DNA of 64,000 nucleotides. Origin: Acidipropionibacterium thoenii DSM 20276 (GTDB lineage: Bacteria > Actinomycetota > Actinomycetes > Propionibacteriales > Propionibacteriaceae). Shown piece after piece: positions 1 to 7,369 of the stretch (its first letter is position 1; the number at the start of each line of letters is the position of its first letter). Below the pieces are notes generated by a model. The model saw only the letters and a program-made list of their open reading frames with translations, was not told the DNA's origin and searched no databases. Where the stretch lies: assembly GCF_000423445.1 (NCBI RefSeq), contig NZ_KE384018.1:204964-268963 (forward strand). Reading direction: 5' to 3'. A program made the position numbers and the translations under genes.

Positions 1-1
1 C

Positions 2-928
2 ACCCGGGACTCGGGGACCCTGGCCATCGAGCTGAACCGGCCTCGGGCGATCAACTCGTTGAGCGGCAGGATGCTCGACGCGGTGGGTGCGGAGCTGGCC
101 GGGGTCGAGCGTGTCGAGCTGTCGGGGGCAGGGGACAGAGGATTCTGCGCCGGGGCTGACATCCGCGAGCTGAGGCAACTGGCACTCGAGGACGTCGACC
201 GGGCCGGTGACTGGCTGGAGAAGGAGTACGACGTCGATCTGGCGATCGCCCGGATCGGCACCGGTACCGCCCATCTGCACGGCATCAGCATGGGCGGCGG
301 ACTGGGTCTGTCGCTGCGGCTCGGGCGGGTCGAGGCGCGTCGGGATCTGGTGCTGGCGATGCCCGAGGTCGGGATCGGCCTGTGGCCCGACGTCGGGGTC
401 ACCTTCGAGCTGTCGCGCGCTCCCAGGCTGGCCGGCCGGCACCTGGCGATGACCGGCGTCTCCATCGACGCACCCTCGGCACAGTGGGCGGGACTGGTCG
501 ACGTGGTGGTCGACGAGAACGGCGAGGAGGTGGATCTCGACCCGGCCGCCAGCAAGCTGGCCAGGTCGGCCGAGTGGATCGAGGCCTGCTACCGATCCGA
601 TGATCCGGTGGCGGTGGTCACCGCGCTGGCCTCCCGGCCCGAACCTGAGGCGCGCTCGACCGCCGAGCTCATCGCCACCCGCTGCCCACTGTCGGTGGCG
701 GTCTCCCTGGAGGCTGTCCGCCGGGCCGAGCGGGCAGCCGGCCTCGAGGAGGTGATCGCCACCGACCGGATCCTGGGGCGCAACTTCATGAGGGATTCCG
801 ACTTCTGCGAGGGGGTCCGGGCCCAACTGGTCGACAAGGATCACGACCCGCACTGGAGTCACACCGACCTGGCCCAGGTCACCCGGGTCGAGGTCGAGGC
901 GATGTTCCAGGAGCAGGTGGAAGGCTAG
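2..928 (+). CDS. Enoyl-CoA hydratase/isomerase family protein, 3-hydroxyisobutyryl-CoA hydrolase-like (5' truncated by window)
   Basis: The reading frame is open from base 2, before any start codon. Its first residues (TRDSGTLAIELNRPRAINSL) are the usual crotonase opening, so the true start lies upstream of the window. The crotonase oxyanion-hole segments RGFCAGADIREL and HGISMGGGLGLS are present. The stretch MPEVGIGLWPDVG and the C-terminal FMRDSDFCEGVRAQLVDKD resemble 3-hydroxyisobutyryl-CoA hydrolases of valine breakdown more than simple enoyl-CoA hydratases. About 308 residues are visible, so only the N-terminal few dozen are missing. It ends 4 bp before xth and may be co-transcribed with it. 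The family is secure; the exact substrate is inference. A 3-hydroxyacyl-CoA or enoyl-CoA role remains possible. Confidence 0.85.
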   Translation, partial: TRDSGTLAIELNRPRAINSLSGRMLDAVGAELAGVERVELSGAGDRGFCAGADIRELRQLALEDVDRAGDWLEKEYDVDLAIARIGTGTAHLHGISMGGGLGLSLRLGRVEARRDLVLAMPEVGIGLWPDVGVTFELSRAPRLAGRHLAMTGVSIDAPSAQWAGLVDVVVDENGEEVDLDPAASKLARSAEWIEACYRSDDPVAVVTALASRPEPEARSTAELIATRCPLSVAVSLEAVRRAERAAGLEEVIATDRILGRNFMRDSDFCEGVRAQLVDKDHDPHWSHTDLAQVTRVEVEAMFQEQVEG

Positions 929-932
929 GGCC

Positions 933-1820
933 ATGCGTATCGCCACGTTCAACCTCAATGGGATCCGAGCCGCTCACCGACGGGGCTTCGCCGAGTGGCT
1001 GGCCGCCCGGCAGTGCGACGTGGCGGCCCTCCAGGAGGTCCGTTGCCGGCCCACGGATCTGCCCGAAGGAGCCTTCGGGGACTATCAGGTGGCCTGGCAG
1101 CCCGGCAGCCTGGCCGGGCGCAACGGCGTCGCCCTGTTGACCCGCCGGCCACCCGAGGCGGTGCGGGCCTGGGGGCCCGGAATCATCTCGCTGGGGCCCG
1201 GGCGGGAGATGGAGATCACCGACGGGTCGGTCGCCGGGCTGGCCCGGCCGCTCCATCCATTCGCCGACGAGGGGCGCTACATCGAGGTCGATCTGGCCGA
1301 CGCGCCGCTGACGGTTGCCGCCCTGTACCTGCCCAAGGGAGCCACCCCGGACCCGGCAGACGAGAAGACCCTGGTGAAGCAGGCCCGCAAGATGAGCTTC
1401 CTGAAGGGCTTCTCCCGACACCTCACCACGGCCCGTCGGGCGGCGGCCGGCAGAGGACGACAGTTCCTGGTGATGGGCGACTTCAACATCGCCCACCAGA
1501 ATCTCGACCTGAGGAACTGGCGGACCAATCAGCGCAACGAGGGGTTCCTGCCCGAGGAGCGCGAGTGGCTGAGCTCGATCCTGTCCCCGCGGACCATGGT
1601 CGACGTGGTGCGGTCACTGCATCCGGGTGAGGAGGGGCCCTACTCCTGGTGGAGCTGGCGGGGACAGGCCTTCAGCCATGACGCCGGATGGCGGATCGAC
1701 TACCAGCTCGCCACCCCCGCCCTGGCGCGTGCGGCGACCTCTGGCAGCACCGACCGGGACGCCAACTACGAGGCGCGGATCTCGGATCACGCCCCGGTCG
1801 TCGTGGACTACGACTTGTGA
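933..1820 (+). CDS. xth: Exodeoxyribonuclease III (AP endonuclease, EEP family)
   Basis: This 295-residue protein is an Mg-dependent endonuclease/exonuclease/phosphatase-fold enzyme acting on abasic sites in base-excision repair. It opens with the family start MRIATFNLNGIRAA, followed by ALQEVRC with the metal-binding Glu. GDFNIAHQNLDL carries the catalytic Asp and Asn, and the C-terminal RIDYQLATP and ISDHAPVVVDY hold the catalytic Asp-His pair. Length is normal for the family (about 260-290). The ATG follows the preceding stop by 4 bp, which suggests coupling. The last codons and the stop are the first unit of a tandem repeat that continues into the spacer. Confidence 0.93.
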   Translation: MRIATFNLNGIRAAHRRGFAEWLAARQCDVAALQEVRCRPTDLPEGAFGDYQVAWQPGSLAGRNGVALLTRRPPEAVRAWGPGIISLGPGREMEITDGSVAGLARPLHPFADEGRYIEVDLADAPLTVAALYLPKGATPDPADEKTLVKQARKMSFLKGFSRHLTTARRAAAGRGRQFLVMGDFNIAHQNLDLRNWRTNQRNEGFLPEEREWLSSILSPRTMVDVVRSLHPGEEGPYSWWSWRGQAFSHDAGWRIDYQLATPALARAATSGSTDRDANYEARISDHAPVVVDYDL

Positions 1821-1885
1821 GCACAGTGGACTACGACTTGTGAGCACAGTGGACCACGACCTGTGAGCACAGTGGTCTGCGACCC
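1803..1885 (+). repeat. 23-bp tandem repeat, three copies plus a partial, starting in the xth stop region
   Basis: Units lie at 1803-1825, 1826-1848 and 1849-1871, with a decayed fourth from 1872. The first two are identical and the third differs at two positions. Each unit begins gtggactacgacttgtgag, so the last xth codons and TGA stop are copied into non-coding DNA. This looks like local slippage duplication; no function is evident. Confidence 0.85.
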
Positions 1886-1980
1886 GCGGGGCGGGCCCGT
1901 CGACCTGCTGCCGACGTCCCGATTGGCGGTGGCTCGGGAAGGGCTGCTAGGGTTTCTCGTCGCTGGCTGAGGCCAGCAAC

Positions 1981-2063
1981 GGCAGGTTGCCCGAGCGGCC
2001 AATGGGAGCGGTCTGTAAAACCGTCGGCTTACGCCTACGTTGGTTCAAATCCAACACCTGCCA
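1981..2063 (+). tRNA. tRNA-Tyr (anticodon GTA)
   Basis: A complete class II cloverleaf of about 83 nt. The acceptor stem ggcaggt (1981-1987) pairs with acctgcc (2056-2062), and 2063 is the A discriminator. The anticodon stem at 2008-2012/2020-2024 encloses a loop with GTA at 2015-2017. A long variable arm and the T-loop ttcaaat follow. The 3' CCA is not encoded. It is the first of three tRNA genes before rpmG. Confidence 0.93.
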
Positions 2064-2235
2064 CGTAGCCCCTGAGCCGGATGGGTTCAGGGGCTGACAT
2101 CTCCTCGATGGCGTGATGGTCGCAGACCATGACGCCTCCGGAGGGTCTGACTGGAAGCCGTGCGAGACAGGGCGGATCCCAGCCAAGGTAGCGAGTTGCA
2201 AAGCGGAGATCGCCCGTGTAACTTTCTACGTCGTT

Positions 2236-2308
2236 GCCCCTATAGCTCAGACGGTAGAGCGTCTCCATGGTAAGGAGAAGGTCAGCAGTTCGATTCTGCT
2301 TGGGGGCT
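2236..2308 (+). tRNA. tRNA-Thr (anticodon GGT)
   Basis: A 73-nt cloverleaf. The acceptor stem gccccta (2236-2242) pairs with tgggggc (2301-2307). The anticodon stem tctcc/ggaga encloses the loop with GGT at 2269-2271, and the T-loop ttcgatt is present. CCA is not encoded. Confidence 0.95.
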
Positions 2309-2372
2309 CTGAGTGGGAGCCGACCCCATCGCCCGTGGGCCAGGTTGCGAGAGCAGCGTCGGCCTTCACCAT

Positions 2373-2447
2373 GGCGGGGTAGCTCAGGGGTAGAGCAAGC
2401 GGCTCATAATCGCTGTGTCGCGGGTTCGATTCCCGCCTCCGCTACCA
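2373..2447 (+). tRNA. tRNA-Met (anticodon CAT, elongator type)
   Basis: A cloverleaf with anticodon CAT at 2405-2407. The acceptor ggcgggg (2373-2379) pairs with ctccgct (2437-2443) using two G-T wobbles. The T-loop ttcgatt is present and the CCA end (2445-2447) is encoded, unlike its two neighbours. The first acceptor position can pair (G-T), which argues for an elongator rather than an initiator tRNA. It lies about 60 bp before rpmG. Confidence 0.92.
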
Positions 2448-2505
2448 GACGGAGCCCAGGCTCCATCCGCTGCTCAGGGTCACCCCGTTCTCGAAAGTAG
2501 GAATC

Positions 2506-2676
2506 ATGGCCAAGAAGTCCGGCGATGTGCGACCGAAGATCACCCTTGCCTGCACTGAGTGCAAGGAACGCACCTACATCACCAAGAAGAATCGTCGTAA
2601 CGACCCCGATCGTCTCGAGCTGAACAAGTTCTGCCCGCGCTGTGGCAAGCACACCGCGCACCGCGAGACCCGCTGA
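2506..2676 (+). CDS. rpmG: 50S ribosomal protein L33 (zinc-binding C+ form)
   Basis: A 56-residue basic protein of the large subunit, opening [19 protein letters not shown] and ending HTAHRETR. Cysteine pairs at residues 16/19 and 43/46 form the zinc ribbon, so this is the C+ paralogue. C- paralogues are the usual zinc-starvation replacements. The tRNA-rpmG-hadAB order is common in Actinobacteria. A strong hairpin terminator follows 25 bp after the stop. Confidence 0.95.
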   Translation: MAKKSGDVRPKITLACTECKERTYITKKNRRNDPDRLELNKFCPRCGKHTAHRETR

Positions 2677-2699
2677 GGTCGCGAGGCAGATCCTCTCTG

Positions 2700-2737
2700 C
2701 AGGGCCCGGCGGCACCGAAGGGTGCCGCCGGGCCCTG
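2700..2737 (+). terminator. Intrinsic-type hairpin after rpmG
   Basis: A perfect 17-bp stem (2700-2716 with 2721-2737) closes a 4-nt gaag loop and is almost entirely G/C. It lacks a T-run, as is common in actinobacterial terminators. Confidence 0.8.
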
Positions 2738-2800
2738 GCGCATTCCGGCCGGCACTCGGTATGACGCTGGCGCCGCCCGGGTGGGTTTAGGCTTCAGATC

Positions 2801-3244
2801 ATGTCCTCTGCAATCGAGTCCACCGGTCTGCGACCCGACCACGTCGGACGCCGATACCCGGCCACCGAGCCCTATGTGGTCTCGGCTGCCAAGATCGCCG
2901 AGTTCGCCACCGCCATCGCCGATCGGAGCCCGGCCTATCACGGCAGTGATCCGATCGCCCCGCCGACCTTCGCGATGGTGATCGCCGCCCAGGCATGGCA
3001 GGGGTTGTTCGATGATCCGGAGCTCGGGCTGCGACTGGACCACACCATCCACACCGATCAGAGCTTCGAGTGGGTCCGGCCACTTCGAGTGGGGGACGCC
3101 GTGACGGCCAGCCTGACGATCAGTTCGGTCCGCCAGCGCCGCGGCACCGACATCATCGGCCTGGCCGTCAGCCTCGACACCCCCGCCGGGGAGCACCTGG
3201 CGACCGCCTCCTCGACCCTGTGGCACACCCGGGAGGATGCCTGA
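2801..3244 (+). CDS. MaoC-family dehydratase, FAS1-type N-terminal domain (HadA-like)
   Basis: A 147-residue hot-dog-fold protein of the type encoded next to HadB in the rpmG-hadA-hadB locus of Actinobacteria. There the two subunits form a (3R)-hydroxyacyl-thioester dehydratase. Recognisable features are the opening RPDHVGRRYPATEPYVVSAAKI, IADRSPAYHG and the end segment FEWVRPLRVGDAV. The catalytic hydratase motif sits in the neighbour, so this is probably the non-catalytic substrate-binding subunit. The start is an ATG with a TAGGCT -10-like hexamer ending 7 bp upstream and no Shine-Dalgarno, so the mRNA is probably leaderless. The stop overlaps the next start by one base (TGATG). Its pathway here, fatty acid or other CoA metabolism, is unknown. 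Confidence 0.82.
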   Translation: MSSAIESTGLRPDHVGRRYPATEPYVVSAAKIAEFATAIADRSPAYHGSDPIAPPTFAMVIAAQAWQGLFDDPELGLRLDHTIHTDQSFEWVRPLRVGDAVTASLTISSVRQRRGTDIIGLAVSLDTPAGEHLATASSTLWHTREDA

Positions 3245-3705
3245 TGAGCGACACCGCGATCATTGCCGACGACCTCCCGACCGTTGTCCGGCTGGCCGAG
3301 GGTCAGACCTTCGGCCCCCGGGTCATCCCGGTCGACCGCTCCCTGATCGTCCGCTACGCCGGCGCCTCCACGGATTTCAACCCCATCCACTGGTCCGACC
3401 GGCACGCCCGCGCTGCCGGGATGGATGGCGTCATCGCCCATGGCATGTGGACGATGGGGGCGGCTCTGGGGGCGGCGATCTCATGGATCGGTGATCCGGC
3501 CAGGGTGCGCTCCCAGCGCGCCAGGTTCATCCGGCCGGTTCCGGTTCCCGACACCGATGAGGGCACCCGGATCGAGGTCTCGGGGACCGTCATCAAGGTC
3601 GCCGACGGCCTGGCGACCATCCGGCTGGATGTCAGCCACGACGGCCAGACGGTGCTCGGCCGGGTCGAGGTCCAGGTCACCAACCCCAAGGAGCCCCATG
3701 AGTGA
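3244..3705 (+). CDS. MaoC-like (3R)-hydroxyacyl dehydratase (HadB-like catalytic subunit)
   Basis: A 153-residue hot-dog-fold protein with the hydratase-2 motif ASTDFNPIHWSD. Asp44 and His49 are the likely catalytic pair, followed by AGMDGVIAHGMWTMG. It should dehydrate (3R)-hydroxyacyl-ACP or -CoA together with the upstream HadA-like subunit. The ATG at 3244 overlaps the previous stop by one base. The 3' end overlaps murB by 8 bp, so the three genes form one tightly coupled operon. The TTG/GTG alternatives upstream in this frame lie inside hadA and are unlikely starts. Confidence 0.85.
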   Translation: MSDTAIIADDLPTVVRLAEGQTFGPRVIPVDRSLIVRYAGASTDFNPIHWSDRHARAAGMDGVIAHGMWTMGAALGAAISWIGDPARVRSQRARFIRPVPVPDTDEGTRIEVSGTVIKVADGLATIRLDVSHDGQTVLGRVEVQVTNPKEPHE

Positions 3706-4855
3706 GAGCTACGGAACCCTCGGCCAGACCCAGTACGGCGTGGAGGGGGACTCCCCTGACTGCGAGGTCTCCGATTCCTGTGATCTGAACCATGTCGAGC
3801 CCGGGATCGATGACACCGCAGCACTGCCGGACTCCGGCGACGGCGTCCCGCTGGCGGGACTGACCACCCTCCGGGTCGGAGGTCCGGCGCGTCATCTGGT
3901 GGTCGCCCGGACCACCGACGAGCTCGTCGAGACGGTCCGCGACTGCGATCATCGTGGGGAGCCCTGCCTGGTGCTGGGAGGGGGTTCCAACATCCTCATC
4001 GGCGACGCCGGCTTCGACGGCACCGTGGTGCGGGTCGCGACCACGGGGTTGTCGGCCGAGGTCTCCGATTGCGGGGGAGCGCTGGCCACCATTGCGGCCG
4101 GGGTGGTCTGGGACGACTTCGTGCGGACCTGCATATCCCAGCAGTGGCGAGGCCCCGAGGCCTTGTCGGGGATCCCCGGGCTGGTGGGATCCACCCCGAT
4201 CCAGAACGTCGGGGCGTACGGGGTCGAGATATCCGAGTTCGTCGCCCGGGTGCGCACCTGGGACCGGGTCGAGGACACCCAGCGCACCTTCGTGGCCAGC
4301 GAGTGCGGTTTCGGCTACCGGACCAGTCGGTTCAAGGCCGAGCCGGATCGCTACCTGGTGCTCGACGTGACGATGCAGTTCCTGCTGGGCGACCTGTCCC
4401 TGCCGATCCGCTACGCCGAGCTGGCCCGTCGGCTGGGTATCGCGCCCAAGCAGCGTGCGCTGTCCCAGACGGTGCGCCAGACAGTCCTGGAGATCCGGGG
4501 CAGCAAGGGGATGGTGCTGGATCCGGGCGACCACGACACCTGGAGCGCCGGCTCCTTCTTCACCAACCCGATCGTGCCGCTGGAGCAGGTCCCGGCTGGG
4601 GCGCCGGCCTTCCCGCAGCCCGATGGCAGAGTGAAGACGTCGGCCGCCTGGCTCATCGACCATGCCGGGTTCGGCAAGGGGTTCGGCCTGGAACAGAGCA
4701 GGGCCAGTCTGTCCACCAAGCATGTCCTGGCCCTCACCAATCGTGGCGGGGCCAGCGCCGCCGAGATCGCCGAGCTCGCCCGGCGGGTCATCGAGGGGGT
4801 CCGCCGGGCCTACGGCATCGCCCTGGTCCCCGAACCCCGGTTCGTCGGCATCTGA
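3698..4855 (+). CDS. murB: UDP-N-acetylenolpyruvoylglucosamine reductase
   Basis: A 385-residue cytoplasmic flavoenzyme that reduces UDP-GlcNAc-enolpyruvate to UDP-MurNAc with NADPH, the second committed step of peptidoglycan synthesis. The FAD-binding segments TTLRVGGPARHLVV and VLGGGSNILIGD are present. So are GIPGLVGSTPIQNVGAYG, GFGYRTSRFK, the SAGSFFTNP segment with the proton-donor Ser, and the C-terminal PEPRFVG with the conserved Glu. This is a type I MurB. About 50 residues before TTLRVGG form a poorly conserved acidic N-terminal extension. I chose ATG 3698, which overlaps the hadB-like stop; the frame is open further upstream but lies inside hadB. Confidence 0.93.
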   Translation: MSESYGTLGQTQYGVEGDSPDCEVSDSCDLNHVEPGIDDTAALPDSGDGVPLAGLTTLRVGGPARHLVVARTTDELVETVRDCDHRGEPCLVLGGGSNILIGDAGFDGTVVRVATTGLSAEVSDCGGALATIAAGVVWDDFVRTCISQQWRGPEALSGIPGLVGSTPIQNVGAYGVEISEFVARVRTWDRVEDTQRTFVASECGFGYRTSRFKAEPDRYLVLDVTMQFLLGDLSLPIRYAELARRLGIAPKQRALSQTVRQTVLEIRGSKGMVLDPGDHDTWSAGSFFTNPIVPLEQVPAGAPAFPQPDGRVKTSAAWLIDHAGFGKGFGLEQSRASLSTKHVLALTNRGGASAAEIAELARRVIEGVRRAYGIALVPEPRFVGI

Positions 4856-4888
4856 GCCGTCAGAGCTGGTCGGGCTGGCGGACGTGGG

Positions 4889-4964
4889 TGCGCAGATCAC
4901 TCCGCAGAGGGGGGTCCGTGCAGCTCCAGTGACCTGACGGGCCGTCTGCGGAGTGATCTGCGCA
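4889..4964. repeat. Long inverted repeat after murB
   Basis: Perfect 20-bp arms at 4889-4908 and 4945-4964 flank a 36-bp loop. The left arm is tgcgcagatcactccgcaga. It starts 33 bp after the murB stop. It may act as a terminator or be a degenerate interspersed palindromic element; there is no T-run. Confidence 0.75.
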
Positions 4965-5053
4965 TCCTCGTGCGGTCCTCGGCCAGACAGTGGGCGCCAC
5001 CTGCGGTCCCGGTACGTCCTGCCTGTCACAGGAAATTGTGGCACCATGCCCAC

Positions 5054-6319
5054 GTGAGCACCCAGTTGCCAGCAATGTCCCGTGACCAGCTGTCCGATCT
5101 TCTGGAGGAGCAGCAGTCCCTGTTCGCAGAGCTCAAGGCTCGCGGGGTGAAGCTGGACATCACCCGTGGCAAGCCCTCTCCCCGTCAGCTCGACCTCAAC
5201 CGCGAACTGCTGAGCATCAGGGTCCCTGCGCACGCAGCCGATGGGCAGGACGTCCGTAACTACGGCGGGGCCAAGGGGCTGCCCGAGATCCGGGCCATCT
5301 TCGCCGACCTGCTGGGCGTCGGCGTGGACCACATCCTGGCCGCCGACAACTCCAGCCTGTCGATCATGTACGACCTGCTGGGTTACGCGATGCTCCACAG
5401 GATCGACGGTGCCGCCGAGCCCTGGGGTCGCCAGACGATCAAGTTCATCGCCCCGGTTCCCGGGTATGACCGGCACTTCGCGATCTGCGAGCACCTGGGC
5501 ATCGAGATGATCCCGGTGGAGCTGGGAGAGCACGGGCCGGACATGGACGAGGTCGAGAGGCTGGCCGCCGATCCCTCGGTCAAGGGCATGTGGGTGGTGC
5601 CGATGTACGCCAACCCGAGTGGCGCCGTCTACGACGAGCAGACCGCCCGTCGGCTGGTCTCGATGCCGGCCGCCCCCGATTTCCGGATCTGGTGGGACAA
5701 CGCCTACGCCCTGCACCATCTCACCGATGCCGAGCCCCGCCCGCTGCCGATCCTCCAGATGGCGCAGCAGGCCGGCAACCCGGATCGGGTCTTCGAACTG
5801 GCCTCCACCTCCAAGATCACCTTCGCCGGTGACGGGGTGGCCTTCCTGGCCTCCTCGACCGGCAACCTCAACTGGTACCTGTCCCACGCCGCGGTCCGCA
5901 GCATCGGCCCCGACAAGGTCAATCAGCTGCGTCATGCGCTGTACCTCAAGGACGCCGACGGGGTCCGCCAGCTGATGCGCAGGCATCGGGCACTGCTGGC
6001 CCCGAAGTTCGGGATCGTCGACCGGATCCTGCGCGAACGGCTCGGCGGCACCGGGGTGGCGACCTGGACCCATCCCTCCGGCGGCTATTTCGTGACCCTG
6101 GATGTCCTGGACGGCACCGCCTCCCGGGTGGTCTCGCTGGCCAAGGAGGCCGGTATCGCACTGACCCCGGCCGGCGCCTCCCACCCCCTGCACCACGACC
6201 CGCATGACCGCACGATCCGGCTCGCGCCGAGCTTCCCCAGCGAGGGGGAGCTCGCCGAGGCGGTGGACGGCGTCGCCACCTGTGTGCTGCTGGCCGCCGC
6301 CGAGAAACTGCTGGGATGA
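5054..6319 (+). CDS. Aspartate aminotransferase, AspT-type (PLP-dependent fold type I)
   Basis: A PLP enzyme of about 421 residues expected to interconvert aspartate/2-oxoglutarate and oxaloacetate/glutamate. It belongs to the actinobacterial AspT group rather than the classical AspC group. This rests on the opening LDITRGKPSPRQLDLNRELL, the segment MYANPSGAVYDEQT, and STSKITFAGDG with the PLP lysine at about residue 254. The C-terminal PSGGYFVTLDVL and HDRTIRLAPSFPSE also fit. The start is uncertain: GTG 5054 is preferred because an aggaaa lies about 18 bp upstream; ATG 5075 and TTG 5036 are in-frame alternatives. It stands alone between murB and tRNA-Trp. Confidence 0.85.
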   Translation: MSTQLPAMSRDQLSDLLEEQQSLFAELKARGVKLDITRGKPSPRQLDLNRELLSIRVPAHAADGQDVRNYGGAKGLPEIRAIFADLLGVGVDHILAADNSSLSIMYDLLGYAMLHRIDGAAEPWGRQTIKFIAPVPGYDRHFAICEHLGIEMIPVELGEHGPDMDEVERLAADPSVKGMWVVPMYANPSGAVYDEQTARRLVSMPAAPDFRIWWDNAYALHHLTDAEPRPLPILQMAQQAGNPDRVFELASTSKITFAGDGVAFLASSTGNLNWYLSHAAVRSIGPDKVNQLRHALYLKDADGVRQLMRRHRALLAPKFGIVDRILRERLGGTGVATWTHPSGGYFVTLDVLDGTASRVVSLAKEAGIALTPAGASHPLHHDPHDRTIRLAPSFPSEGELAEAVDGVATCVLLAAAEKLLG

Positions 6320-6420
6320 CGCTGGTGACGAGCCGGTGCTGATCCTGGGAAGTTGCTGGGCAGGCACCCTCCCCGTATACTTCTGATGCTGTTGGCGCCT
6401 GTTCCGGCGGGCACCGACGA

Positions 6421-6493
<73 letters not shown>

Positions 6494-6654
6494 CGAGGCA
6501 GGACATGGTCCTGCGGCGCGCAGTCGTGGCGGGGCCGGTTGCTGCGGCATCCTGGGTCCCGGGCCCGATCCGGGTCGGATGTCAGGATGGTGCAGTACGG
6601 TTGTGAAACGGCCGTGAGATGACATGGAGCCGGCTACCAACCCGAAGGACAAGC

Positions 6655-7311
6655 GTGACTGACGAGCGGCACCCCGATGGAGGCGATGGGTCGGCCATGC
6701 CCTCGGACGGTCAGCTGTCGCCCCGCGGTGAGGAACTGACGTCCGGGGAGCTTCCCGATACCGAGGACTACCAGGTGGCCGATGACCAGGCCGAGGAGCT
6801 CATCAACGCCGACACCAGCGTCGATGACACTCCCGACAAGGGAGATCCCGGCGACGTGGTGATTGACGATCCCGCACAACTCGACGAGGCCGAGGATGCA
6901 GCCCGAAGGGCGCACTCCAGCCGCCCGGTGCGCAAGAGGAGGACTGCCGGCAAGGCTGATGCAGCCGTCCTCGATGCCGATACCGCGACCGCCTCCGCCA
7001 GGACCGGCGACCGCCCGACCCCCAGCACTGGGAATGACGACGTGCACACCCCGAGCCGCAGCCTCACCCAGTCACCGGTCCGCAAGAGGCGCCCCGCCAC
7101 CGACGAGGAGCTGGAGGGCCGGCGCAAGCGGACCACCCCGGCGATGTTCGTCCGGCAGTCGGTCGGTGAGCTGCGCAAGGTCCGGTGGCCGAGCGGTACC
7201 GAGACCGGCCAGTACTTCATCGTGGTGCTGGTCTTCGTGCTCGTGATCATCGGATACGTGGGAGGGCTCGATGCCCTGTTCGCGAAGGCCCTGCTGGAGT
7301 TCCTCGGCTAG
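6655..7311 (+). CDS. secE: Preprotein translocase subunit SecE with a long acidic N-terminal extension
   Basis: SecE clamps SecY in the membrane translocon. The SecE domain is confined to the C-terminus: FVRQSVGELRKVRWPSG, then one membrane helix at about residues 186-205. This is the single-helix Gram-positive form. At 218 residues it is far longer than the usual 60-90. The first 150 residues or so are hydrophilic, rich in Asp/Glu and Ser/Thr, with two copies of a PVRKRR basic patch near 100 and 142. I chose GTG 6655 because gaaggac lies 5 bp upstream; an upstream ATG (6619) lacks a good ribosome site. NusG follows, as is usual. Confidence 0.9.
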   Translation: MTDERHPDGGDGSAMPSDGQLSPRGEELTSGELPDTEDYQVADDQAEELINADTSVDDTPDKGDPGDVVIDDPAQLDEAEDAARRAHSSRPVRKRRTAGKADAAVLDADTATASARTGDRPTPSTGNDDVHTPSRSLTQSPVRKRRPATDEELEGRRKRTTPAMFVRQSVGELRKVRWPSGTETGQYFIVVLVFVLVIIGYVGGLDALFAKALLEFLG

Positions 7312-7369
7312 TGACGAGCATTTTCGCGCTATTCGTGTACGAGCCAAGACAACGACGGAGAATTGACCG

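Noticed and set aside
1803-1885. CRISPR array
   Set aside because: The units abut with no spacers and there are no cas genes; it is a plain tandem repeat.
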